The position numbers and the translations under genes were made by a program. From Micromonospora sp. NBC_01796 (GTDB lineage Bacteria; Actinomycetota; Actinomycetes; Mycobacteriales; Micromonosporaceae): a DNA stretch of 64,000 bases. Below the pieces are notes generated by a model. That model made no database searches, had not been told where the DNA came from, and saw nothing but the letters and a program-made list of their open reading frames with translations. The number at the start of each line of letters is the position of its first letter. The first letter of the stretch is position 1. The stretch lies in the NCBI RefSeq assembly GCF_035917455.1, contig NZ_CP109078.1:2790001-2854000 (forward strand), given 5' to 3'. Positions 16,206-23,811 of the stretch are shown piece by piece.

Positions 16206-16238
16206 CGAGGGTTAACACCAGCCCGACCACCGGCGAAC
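16206..16238 (-). promoter_or_regulatory. Possible weak PHO-like repeats
   Basis: On the minus strand units GTTCGCC, GTCGGGC and GTTAACC recur every 11 bases; the outer two match the PhoP consensus at 6 of 7 positions, the middle one poorly. They sit 37-70 bases before the HupE-like start. Weak evidence for co-regulation with the phosphatase. Confidence 0.3.
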
Positions 16239-16351
16239 CGCTGGAAAACAAACTCCCGGAAGAACCGCCCGCCGGTCGGGCACGGGAGTAGTTGGGATAG
16301 GAATACAAAGAACTACGCGCACCTTCCGCCACCACTGAAGAGGACGATCAC

Positions 16352-17020
16352 TTGCGCCCTCCGCTTCGGGCCGTTGTCACGCTGGCCACGGTCGCCGCCT
16401 TGGTCACCGGATGCAGCTCCGGCGACGACTGGTCCCGGCCACATCCCAAGCCCATCGCCATCGGCACTCTCGGCCCGGGTTTCGTCGACCCCTCCGCCCG
16501 CCCCGCCCCGGAGGCGACCGTCACCCCGCAACCCGGCTCGTGGGACGCGGTGCACCCGTCGAAGGGCTACCGGGTGGTGCTGCTCACCGCGGGTGACGAC
16601 AGCCCGACCAAGGCCCTCGTGAAGGCTGTCAAGGACTGGGCGGAGGACGAGGACGTCGACCTCAGGACGGTGACCGCCGACCTCCACGACCCCGTCACCA
16701 GCATCACCAAGGCCCTCGGGATGAGCCCGGACCTCATCGTCAGTGCGGGCAACGACCTCGTCGACCCGCTCACGCTGGTCGCCCCGAGCCACCTGTCACA
16801 GCCGATCCTCGTAGTGGGCGCGGAACTGGCCGAGCCGACCCACAACGTCACGTCAGTCGACTGGTCCGGCGCATCGTTCCGTGGCGAGGGGGTCAACGCG
16901 TCGTCGACGTACGACCCCGCCTCGTTCACTCCCGAGCGCTGCGCGGCGGCCATCAGGGCGGGCGTCGCCGCCGTACTCAACGACCTGACCGGAATCGTGG
17001 TCTGGCTCGACCAGCTCTAG
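16352..17020 (+). CDS. Lipoprotein with BMP-like fold
   Basis: 222-residue predicted lipoprotein. Seen: short signal peptide with lipobox VTGC (Cys about 21), a Pro-rich spacer to about 65, then an alternating strand/helix domain (YRVVLLTAGDD, SPDLIVSAGNDLVDPL, ILVVGAEL) resembling the first lobe of basic-membrane-protein/periplasmic-binding folds. The second lobe is missing, so it may be a shortened sensor or binding protein. The start is TTG 16352, 7 bases after AGAGGA. No ABC-transporter genes are adjacent. Ligand unknown. Confidence 0.7.
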   Translation: MRPPLRAVVTLATVAALVTGCSSGDDWSRPHPKPIAIGTLGPGFVDPSARPAPEATVTPQPGSWDAVHPSKGYRVVLLTAGDDSPTKALVKAVKDWAEDEDVDLRTVTADLHDPVTSITKALGMSPDLIVSAGNDLVDPLTLVAPSHLSQPILVVGAELAEPTHNVTSVDWSGASFRGEGVNASSTYDPASFTPERCAAAIRAGVAAVLNDLTGIVVWLDQL

Positions 17021-17148
17021 CCGGCGTACAAGCCGCGGCGAGGAGCCAACCCGTGATCCCCGGTCCTCAGCCCGGCACCGAGCGTCGGGTTCACAGCATG
17101 GGCGACAGCGGCGGGACCGAACGCTGACGGTGTCGTAGCCTGAGGTGC

Positions 17149-17616
17149 ATGACCTGCGGGAGCTATCGCACCACCGCGCCCATGGCGTGGCTGCGGCAGC
17201 TGATCGCGGTCGCCGCCTTCGCCGCGGTGGCGCTGCTGCACGGCATGCAGTGCACCAACGGGGCCGCCGGCATGGTGCTGACACCCGCGGGACTCGCCCA
17301 CGCCACCGACTGCGGTGCCGATGCGGTCGCCGCAACGACGACGGCGGCGCACTCGCTCGTGGCCGCCATGTCGGTGGTCGACCCACCCGCGATCGTCGCT
17401 CACACGCTGGACAGCAGCCCCGTCAACGATTCCCACCGGGAGGCCGGCGCCGGTGCCGTCTGCCTGGCACTGCTGGCAGCCGCCGGTGCCGCGCTCCTGT
17501 CCCGGTCCGGTGGCGGCTGGTGGAAACGGTTGATGGCGACCGGCCACACGGTGACGATGGCCGCGCAACGGTCACTCCAGCCGCAACTGCTCTGCCTCTG
17601 CGTGTCCCGCACGTAG
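17149..17616 (+). CDS. Small membrane protein, DUF6153-like
   Basis: 155-residue protein with two hydrophobic segments (AVAAFAAVALLHG near the N-terminus and AGAVCLALLAAAGAALL at about 100-117), Cys residues at QC and DC, and a C-terminus LLCLCVSRT. Hydrophobic start, HGxxC and CVxRT end resemble the small actinomycete DUF6153 group, function unknown. It precedes a DsbA/VKOR pair on the same strand but is separated by 400 bases, so co-transcription is uncertain. The Cys residues could be oxidation targets of that pair (speculation). Confidence 0.6.
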   Translation: MTCGSYRTTAPMAWLRQLIAVAAFAAVALLHGMQCTNGAAGMVLTPAGLAHATDCGADAVAATTTAAHSLVAAMSVVDPPAIVAHTLDSSPVNDSHREAGAGAVCLALLAAAGAALLSRSGGGWWKRLMATGHTVTMAAQRSLQPQLLCLCVSRT

Positions 17617-18018
17617 GCCCCCGTACGCGCGACGGGTCGGCCAGGCCACACCGGGCCACAACCCTCGGCCCCTCATCGCGGGTGGGTGACACGAGCCCGG
17701 CGCACCGTAGCGGTGGTCGGGGCGCAGTCGCATCCTGTTCGGCACGCGCGCCCCGTGGTCCTCGATGGCGACAGGTACGAGGTCCTCGGCGTGGCCGAGC
17801 CAACGCGGATCCTTGCGGCCTCACCCCGCGGTGACCCGCCTGTCTCCCATCGCCGATTGCCACCACCCCCTGCTTCGACCGGCGCGGGTGACGCGCAGGG
17901 GCTTTCCCCGCGTGCCCTCAGCCGTTCGCGCGGCGACGTCTCCGGCACCCGGGGATCGCCATGCGGGGCCGCCTCATCCCAGACAGCCAGCACACAGACC
18001 AGATCGGATCGGTAGGAC
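17617..18018. other. 402-bp gap without a supported gene
   Basis: An open frame at 17686-18015 (+) exists but it is Arg/Pro/Ser-rich with no ribosome site or recognisable motif and is treated as chance. No promoter box is convincing. The bases before 18019 must hold the ribosome site of the DsbA-like gene (weak GGTAGGA at 18010-18016). Confidence 0.4.
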
Positions 18019-18684
18019 ATGACTCGCAACGTGAAGACATCGCTGGTGATCGTGGCCGTGGTGGCCGCCGTGATCATGGCCGCGGCGCTCGCCGACGGCC
18101 CCGCCACACCCGGCGGCCAGGGCCCACAGGTCACCGACACGGCCAATCCCGCCCTGGTCCGGCCGGACAGCCACCGACTGTCGACCGCCACCGACGGCAA
18201 GGTCACCGTGGTGGAGTTCCTGGACTTCGAATGTGAGGCGTGCGGGGCGACCTACCCGACGGTGGAGAAGATCCGCGCCGCGTACGCCGACCGGATCACG
18301 TTCGTGGTCCGGTACTTTCCCGTCGCCAGCCACCCCAACGCCGAACTCGCCGCGAGGGCGGTCGAGGCCGCCGCCCGGCAGGGGAAGTTCGAGGCCATGT
18401 ACGGCCTCATGTTCCAGCGCCAGACCCAGTGGGGTCACCAGGACGGCAAACCACAGACCGACACCTTCGCCGGCTACGCGCGCGAGCTCGGTTTGGACCT
18501 GGACCGATTCGCCCTGGACCTGCAGGACCCGGAGGTCGCCGAGCGGGTGGCGGCCGACCAACGCGACGGGGCAACCCTCGGCGTCCGAGGCACCCCCACC
18601 TTCTTCATCAACGGCACTCCCATCGACGGCCTGCCCGACCACGCCACCTTCGTGGCCCTGCTGGATGAGGAACTGGCCCGGTGA
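18019..18684 (+). CDS. Membrane-anchored DsbA-like thiol oxidoreductase
   Basis: 221-residue protein. Seen: one N-terminal transmembrane anchor (SLVIVAVVAAVIMAAAL), a thioredoxin fold with the redox pair CEAC (Cys72, Cys75) after EFLDFE, a helical insertion, and the cis-proline loop GVRGTPTFF. This is the DsbA/Thioredoxin_4 type that forms disulfides in exported proteins. It overlaps the downstream VKOR gene by 4 bases (translation coupling), and VKOR is the known partner that reoxidises DsbA in actinobacteria. GGTAGGA lies before ATG 18019. Confidence 0.9.
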   Translation: MTRNVKTSLVIVAVVAAVIMAAALADGPATPGGQGPQVTDTANPALVRPDSHRLSTATDGKVTVVEFLDFECEACGATYPTVEKIRAAYADRITFVVRYFPVASHPNAELAARAVEAAARQGKFEAMYGLMFQRQTQWGHQDGKPQTDTFAGYARELGLDLDRFALDLQDPEVAERVAADQRDGATLGVRGTPTFFINGTPIDGLPDHATFVALLDEELAR

Positions 18685-19346
18685 GCACCACCGGACCCGC
18701 ACCCGTCAGTGCACCCGCTCGGGCGGTAACCACGGCGGTGGGTCCTCGACGACCCGTCCCTGCCGTGCTGCGGATCCTGCCCTGGGTGCTGACAGTTGGC
18801 GGGCTGATCGGGCTCGCCGCGTCGGGCATCCTCATCATCGAGAAGATCAACCTGCTGTCCCGACCCGGGTACGTCCCGTCGTGCAGCATCAGCCCGATCG
18901 TGTCCTGCGGATCGGTGATGACCAGTTGGCAGGCCGAGGTGTTCGGCCTGCCGAATCCGCTGCTGGGTGCGGCCGGATTCGCGGTCGCCGCCACCATTGG
19001 TGTGATGCTGCTCGCGGGTGCCGCGCCGCCCCGTTGGTTCTGGCTCGGCCTGCACACCGGGACGGCACTCGGCGTCGGTCTGATCCATTGGCTGATCTTC
19101 CAGAGCCTCTACCGCATCAACGCGCTGTGCCCCTACTGCATGGTCGTGTGGGCGGTCACGATTCCGATCTTCTGGTACGTCACGGTGCACAACCTGCACA
19201 CCGGGATCCTGTCCACGTCCGATCGTTGGCGGCGCACCGGCGACGTCCTGGCCAGCTACCACGGCATCGTGCTGACTGTCTGGTTCATGATCATCACGCT
19301 GGCCATCACCCACAGATTCTGGGACTACTGGAGCACGCTGCTGTGA
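18681..19346 (+). CDS. Vitamin K epoxide reductase family protein
   Basis: 221-residue membrane enzyme with about five hydrophobic segments. Seen: an outer loop cysteine pair (Cys68, Cys76 in SCSISPIVSCGS) and the active CPYC (Cys150, Cys153), the VKOR electron-transfer set; Ser/Trp residues of the quinone pocket follow. It passes electrons from the DsbA-like partner to menaquinone. Starts at GTG 18681 inside the stop of the upstream gene, so the two form an operon for extracytoplasmic disulfide formation. Confidence 0.92.
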   Translation: MSTTGPAPVSAPARAVTTAVGPRRPVPAVLRILPWVLTVGGLIGLAASGILIIEKINLLSRPGYVPSCSISPIVSCGSVMTSWQAEVFGLPNPLLGAAGFAVAATIGVMLLAGAAPPRWFWLGLHTGTALGVGLIHWLIFQSLYRINALCPYCMVVWAVTIPIFWYVTVHNLHTGILSTSDRWRRTGDVLASYHGIVLTVWFMIITLAITHRFWDYWSTLL

Positions 19347-19410
19347 TCCATGGCCCGGATCTCCCACTGGTGCGGCCCTGATCGCCACGCCCTGTGGTGG
19401 CTCATCGCCG

Positions 19411-19437
19411 GTGACTTATCGCTAGGCGATAAGTCAC
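19411..19437. promoter_or_regulatory. Perfect 12-bp inverted repeat, orphan operator or terminator
   Basis: GTGACTTATCGC, a TAG spacer, and its exact complement. It is AT-richer than a terminator stem normally is here and lies 65 bases after the VKOR gene, with no other gene nearby on either strand. It looks like a TetR/PadR-type operator whose gene is missing, though service as the VKOR terminator is possible. Confidence 0.5.
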
Positions 19438-19543
19438 GCCAAAACGCCAGGTCGGCGCCTCACGCGACCCATTTACATCACGGAGAGTAGTCACATAAAC
19501 ACGCCTTCCGGACGGCACCCACAGTCCAGGTAAGACGATCAAC

Positions 19544-19584
19544 AAAAAACGCCTGACCGCGTTTCCGCAGGTCAGACGTTTTTT
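19544..19584 (-). terminator. Terminator after the tRNA genes
   Basis: AAAAAACG and CTGACC pair with GGTCAG and CGTTTTTT around GCGTTTCCGC. Read on the minus strand it is a classical stem followed by a run of T, 8 bases after tRNA-Arg. Confidence 0.85.
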
Positions 19585-19591
19585 GATCTTG

Positions 19592-19664
19592 TGCGCCCGA
19601 AGGGACTCGAACCCCTAACCTTCTGATCCGTAGTCAGATGCTCTATCCGTTGAGCTACGGGCGC
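19592..19664 (-). tRNA. tRNA-Arg (anticodon ACG)
   Basis: 73-nt cloverleaf: acceptor GCGCCCG/CGGGCGC, D-loop AGCTCAACGGATAGAGC, anticodon stem-loop TCTGA-CTACGGA-TCAGA, T arm GGGGTTCGAGTCCC. The ACG anticodon reads CGN after A-to-I editing. The CCA end is not encoded. Confidence 0.96.
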
Positions 19665-19699
19665 AGGTGCTCGATCAGCATACACAAGCCAATCTCGCG

Positions 19700-19790
19700 C
19701 GGAGACTCCGGGATTCGAACCCGGGAGGGGCTTTAAGACCCCAACCGCATTAGCAGTGCGGCGCCATAGACCAGACTAGGCGAAGTCTCC
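19700..19790 (-). tRNA. tRNA-Ser (anticodon GCT)
   Basis: 91-nt tRNA with the long variable arm of serine tRNAs. Acceptor GGAGACT/AGTCTCC, anticodon loop CTGCTAA (GCT, reads AGC/AGU), T arm with GGTTCGAATCC and discriminator G as required for SerRS. It lies 35 bases before tRNA-Arg on the same strand; both share the terminator. Confidence 0.96.
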
Positions 19791-19960
19791 CCGGTGGTCA
19801 GCAGACCACCGCCGACCGAGAATACAGGTCCCCCACCGGACGAGGCAAAGCGAGTATCCCGCGCGGCGTACGCGACGCGCCGCCGAGCGCCGCGCGCCGG
19901 CTCGTACCGGCGAACTTTCCGGGAGGTGAACCTCGATGAACCGGACTAGGCTCGCTGGAC

Positions 19961-21499
19961 ATGGAGGAGCAGCCGCCCACCGACCCCCCGCCCGGCCGCC
20001 GACCGCAGGCGAAGTCAGCACCCCGCTCCCGTACGCCGAAGGCAGCCTTCACCGCCCCGCCGCAGCCGGACCCGCCACCACCGACCGCGGCGCGTACGGG
20101 CAGGGCCGCACCGGCGGTGCTCTTCCAGCCCCCGTCCGAGGAGCAGCCGGCCCGCCCGACGCCGCCTCCCGTTGAGCCGAGCCGGAACCCGACCCCCTCG
20201 GACAGCACCGGTGATCTACCCGCCGACCAGCCCGAGCCCCCACCCGTCAAGGCAGCCCGGAAGACGACCGCCCCGCGAAAGTCGACCACCGCCGCCAAGG
20301 CCACCGCCGTCAAGGCCACCGCCGAGGCCACCCCCGCCAAGACGACGCCCACCAAGATCACCGCCGCCAGGACAACCGCTCCCAAGAGCATCACGCCAAA
20401 GACGACCGCGTCGAAGAAGGTCGCCCCGCAGGAGCCGAGCCAGCCCGAGGCCACCACCCCGGCCGACCTCTCCTCCACCCCGCCCCCGATCACCCCGCCG
20501 ACGCCCGAACCCGACCCCACTCCGACCGTCGAACCGGCCTCGGTCCAGGCACCGGTCAAGCGCGCCGCCCGCAAGACGGCCGCCATGAAGCCAACAAAGG
20601 CTGCGAAGGCGACAAAGGCTGCGAAGGCGACCAAACGCGCCGAGCCCGTGGCCGTCCCCGCCCAGACACCGCCAACACAGCCCCACCCGGCAACCACCGA
20701 ACAGGCAACCACCGAACAAGGAAACACCCGACCCACAACCACCGAACCGGGAACCACCCGACCGGCAACGGCCGAACCGACCGGGGCCGAACCGAGGGCC
20801 GAGGCGCCGGAGGCTGACCAGCGGGCGTTGGTGCGTACACCGGAAGAAGGCCGACCACCGATCACCGCCCGCCTGTTCGAGCACCCCGGATTTGCCCCCG
20901 AGCTGGTGGCACTCGCCGCCGTACGCGCGCTGGGACCGGCGGCCGGGGCCTGGTCGGCCCGGACCAGGGCGAGTTATCCCACCGCGACCCCGGACGGCCT
21001 GGCTCGGCTGGTCACCACCCGGTTCGTCCGGCTGGCCGGCGCGGGTGGCGCGGCATCGGCCGCCGCCGGCCTGTTCGCGCCGCTCGCCGAACTGGCCGCG
21101 GTCTCCTGGACCCATGCTGAGCTGGTGCTGCACCTGGCGGCCGCCTACGACCGCGACCCGACCGATCCGGAGCGGGCGGTCGACCTGCTGGTCCTGACCC
21201 AGGTGCATCCGGACGACGGGAGTGCCCGCGACGCCCTCGCCGCCGCGGTGGCGGCTGCCCCGGATGGTGACGGTGGCGGTCTGCACCGGTTGGCGGAGGC
21301 GGGTTGGCGGCTGGCCGCACCGCTCGCCGCGCAGGCCGGTGGTTGGGTGATGCTGCGGCTGGCTGCCCGACTACTGCCCGGTGCGGCGATGCTCGCCGCC
21401 GCCGCTGGCGACTCGGCCGCGGCCCAACGGTTGGCCGCGCGAGCGGTGACCCGCTACCGCACCGCAAGAGTGAGCGGCGGAGCGGTCGGCAGCAACTGA
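19961..21499 (+). CDS. EcsC-like protein with a histone-H1-like N-terminal tail
   Basis: 512-residue protein in two unlike parts. Residues 1-290 are Pro/Ala/Lys/Thr-rich and disordered, with H1-like runs such as KAAKATKAAKATK and repeated TTAPK/KTT blocks; residues 290-510 are Ala-rich helices (PELVALAAVRALGP, ELAAVSWTHAELVLHLAAAYDRD, AVDLLVLTQVHPDD) similar to the EcsC family. The basic tail suggests nucleic-acid or acidic polymer binding; the EcsC role in bacteria is poorly known. A TAGGCT box 8 bases before ATG suggests a leaderless mRNA. The pairing is unusual. Confidence 0.7.
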   Translation: MEEQPPTDPPPGRRPQAKSAPRSRTPKAAFTAPPQPDPPPPTAARTGRAAPAVLFQPPSEEQPARPTPPPVEPSRNPTPSDSTGDLPADQPEPPPVKAARKTTAPRKSTTAAKATAVKATAEATPAKTTPTKITAARTTAPKSITPKTTASKKVAPQEPSQPEATTPADLSSTPPPITPPTPEPDPTPTVEPASVQAPVKRAARKTAAMKPTKAAKATKAAKATKRAEPVAVPAQTPPTQPHPATTEQATTEQGNTRPTTTEPGTTRPATAEPTGAEPRAEAPEADQRALVRTPEEGRPPITARLFEHPGFAPELVALAAVRALGPAAGAWSARTRASYPTATPDGLARLVTTRFVRLAGAGGAASAAAGLFAPLAELAAVSWTHAELVLHLAAAYDRDPTDPERAVDLLVLTQVHPDDGSARDALAAAVAAAPDGDGGGLHRLAEAGWRLAAPLAAQAGGWVMLRLAARLLPGAAMLAAAAGDSAAAQRLAARAVTRYRTARVSGGAVGSN

Positions 21500-21522
21500 A
21501 CGCGCCGCCAGCGAATGATCGA

Positions 21523-22293
21523 CTACAGCCAGTCGAGCCAGCTCGACGGTAGGGCGGAATAGCCGACAAAGGCGACCACGTCGAGCAGCGTGTGCGCGAC
21601 CACGAGCGGCAGGACCCGCTTCGTCCGCAGGTAGAAGAGGCTGAAGATCACGCCCATGATCGCGTTGCCGATGAACGCGCCGAAACCCTGGTACAGGTGG
21701 TACGAACCGCGTAGCACCGCGCTCGTCGCGATCACCGCGCCGACCCGCCACCCGAGGTCGCGCAGCCGGGTCACCAGGTAGCCGACGACCACGATCTCCT
21801 CCAGGATCGCGTTCTGTGCGGCCGCCAGCACCAGCACCGGGACGGTCCACCACAGGTCGCGCAGGGCGGTCGGAACCACCGAGACGTTGATCCCCAGTTT
21901 GGCCGCGACATAGAACAGGCCGAGGCCGGGCAGGCCGATCAGCGCGGCCAGGCCCGCGCCCCGGGCCAGGTCCTGGCCCGGCCGGTGGGCGTCCAGGCCG
22001 AGGGTCAGCCGGGCATCGCCCCGGTCGCGGTTGAGCAGGTGTACGGCGAGCAGCACCGGAACCAGCGCGAACACGATGTTCAGTAGCTGGTACGTGAGGT
22101 CGAGCCAGGGTCGGGCCGACTGGGACGCGTTGAGTGTCGCGGTCTGCTGGGACAGCGGCCGGTCGGCGGTGAGCCGGCCGATGATGTTGACCATCGCGTA
22201 GATCGCGGACTGGCCGAGGGAGACGCCGAGGACCAGCAGGACCTCGGTGCCGATGGTCCGGCGGGACACCGGCCTGGCGAGCTCAACCGTCAC
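21523..22293 (-). CDS. CPBP-family intramembrane protease
   Basis: 256-residue membrane protein with about seven helices. Seen: family motifs EEIVVVGYL (the EExxxR region, the Arg here replaced), YHLYQGF (second catalytic His), and GVIFSLFYLRTKRVLPLVVAHTLLD (third motif His/Asp). The missing Arg in motif 1 may reduce or change activity. These proteins are CAAX-like proteases or bacteriocin-immunity-type proteins in actinobacteria. Start is GTG 22293 with GAGG upstream; it is divergent from the flavohemoprotein. Confidence 0.82.
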   Translation of the reverse strand: MTVELARPVSRRTIGTEVLLVLGVSLGQSAIYAMVNIIGRLTADRPLSQQTATLNASQSARPWLDLTYQLLNIVFALVPVLLAVHLLNRDRGDARLTLGLDAHRPGQDLARGAGLAALIGLPGLGLFYVAAKLGINVSVVPTALRDLWWTVPVLVLAAAQNAILEEIVVVGYLVTRLRDLGWRVGAVIATSAVLRGSYHLYQGFGAFIGNAIMGVIFSLFYLRTKRVLPLVVAHTLLDVVAFVGYSALPSSWLDWL

Positions 22294-22501
22294 CCGACCA
22301 CTCTGCCTCACGCCACCGTGACTCGACCTCCCCGGACCCGAAAGTTTTACGCGCCACCCCCGTCCCGGAGTCGATCGCACATTCTGTGCGACCGACATCC
22401 ACGGAGAGTGCCCATCCTGATCGAGACGGACAGCCCCATGGTCCCGCCATCCGATCAGCTCGCACGTGCGCCGGCCGCACGTCGTCATCGAGAAGGGCGC
22501 A

Positions 22502-23617
22502 ATGGACAACCTGGCGCAGGTGTTGAAGGAGAGTTGGACCCTGGTCGAAGAGGACCGGTCCAAGATCGCAGGACATTTCTACGCCCGCCTCTTCCTCTCC
22601 AACCCGCAACTGCGCGAGCTGTTCCCCGTACAGATGGACGGCCAGCGGGACCGGCTGTTGGAGGCGATCGTCACCTCGATGCAGACGCTGGACGATCCGG
22701 AGCGGTTCGACGACTTCCTGCGCGGGCTCGGTCGCGATCACCGGAAGTACCACGTCAGCCCCGAGCACTACGCGCTCGTCGGCGAGGCGTTGCTGGTGGC
22801 GTTGCGGACCGCCGGGGGCGAGCAGTGGACCATCGAGTACGACCAGGCGTGGCGCGACGCGTACGCGGTGATCGCGGAGAAGATGATCGCGGGGGCCGCC
22901 GACGACACCAATCCACCGTTCTGGCATGCCGAGGTGCTGACCCATGAGCGACGGGGCCGGGACGTGGCGGTCTTCACCTGCCGCCCGCTCCAGTTCCCCC
23001 TGCCCTACCGTGCCGGCCAGTACGTCAGCATCGAAGTGCCCCGCTACCAGCCAAGACTGTGGCGTACGTACTCGGTCGCCAACGCGCCGACCGAGGACAA
23101 CGTGATGGAGTTCCACGTCCGGGCGGTCGGCGCCGGTTGGGTCTCCAGCAGCCTGGTCCGCAAGATCAAGCCGGGGGATCTGCTGCGGTTGGCGGCCCCG
23201 ATGGGGTCGATGGTCCTCGACCGGAAGTCGAACCGGGACATCCTGTGCGTCGCCGGCGGTGTCGGCCTCGCCCCGATCAAGGCACTGGTCGAGGAGTTGA
23301 CCCTCTACAACCGCACCCGGTGGGTGCACGTCTTCTTCGGCGGCCACAGCCAGGACGAGTTGTACGGCCTCACCGAACTCTACGAACTGGCCGCCCGGCA
23401 TCCCTGGTTGTCGGTCCTGCCCTCGTGCAGCGTCGATGACGGTTTCACCGGCGAGCGGGGCGACCTGGCCGAGGTCCTGGCCCGGTACGGCCCGTGGACC
23501 ACCCACGACTGCTTCGTTTCCGGCTCGGCCCCCATGGTCCGTTCCATCCTGCGCCTGCTGGCCCAGCACGACGTACCCCCGGCCAACATCCGTTACGACA
23601 CCTTCGGCGACGTCTAA
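22502..23617 (+). CDS. Flavohemoglobin-like NO dioxygenase/oxidoreductase
   Basis: 371-residue two-module protein. Globin (1-140) has the B10 tyrosine (Tyr27, GHFYARLF) and proximal His80 spaced from PEHY as in Hmp; the rest is a ferredoxin-reductase unit with FAD motif WRTYSVAN and NAD motif CVAGGVGLAPI. Such proteins detoxify nitric oxide to nitrate using NADH, or act as ferric reductases. ATG 22502 follows GAAGGG closely. The gene faces the CPBP gene with a 200-base intergenic region; no NsrR or other operator was recognised. Confidence 0.9.
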   Translation: MDNLAQVLKESWTLVEEDRSKIAGHFYARLFLSNPQLRELFPVQMDGQRDRLLEAIVTSMQTLDDPERFDDFLRGLGRDHRKYHVSPEHYALVGEALLVALRTAGGEQWTIEYDQAWRDAYAVIAEKMIAGAADDTNPPFWHAEVLTHERRGRDVAVFTCRPLQFPLPYRAGQYVSIEVPRYQPRLWRTYSVANAPTEDNVMEFHVRAVGAGWVSSSLVRKIKPGDLLRLAAPMGSMVLDRKSNRDILCVAGGVGLAPIKALVEELTLYNRTRWVHVFFGGHSQDELYGLTELYELAARHPWLSVLPSCSVDDGFTGERGDLAEVLARYGPWTTHDCFVSGSAPMVRSILRLLAQHDVPPANIRYDTFGDV

Positions 23618-23661
23618 CCCCGCACCACCCCACCACCCCTCACCCAGCCCCCTCCCCCCAA

Positions 23662-23701
23662 GCCGGGTATCGGGCCCTGCCGGCAGGGCCCGATACCCGG
23701 C
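23662..23701. terminator. 40-bp perfect palindrome
   Basis: The 20 bases GCCGGGTATCGGGCCCTGCC are followed at once by their exact complement, with no loop bases. It is 45 bases past the flavohemoprotein stop. As RNA it is a very strong terminator stem; as DNA it could form a cruciform. Confidence 0.85.
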
Positions 23702-23741
23702 CCCCCTTCACCCACGCCCGCCCCCAGCGGGCCCTGATACG

Positions 23742-23783
23742 GAGAAAGAGTGGCTATCCCCCCGGATATAGCCACTCTTTCTC
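23742..23783. terminator. Second hairpin terminator
   Basis: Perfect 16-bp stem (GAGAAAGAGTGGCTAT) with a 10-base loop, 28 bases before the stop of the convergent HTH-deformylase gene, so it likely terminates that gene. With the palindrome at 23662 it makes back-to-back terminators, one for each gene. Confidence 0.85.
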
Positions 23784-23811
23784 TACATCTGCCCAACGCA
23801 GGGCGGGTGGG

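Noticed and set aside
17686-18015. 109-codon frame before the DsbA-like gene
   Set aside because: No ribosome site, no motif and Arg/Pro/Ser-rich composition of non-coding frames.
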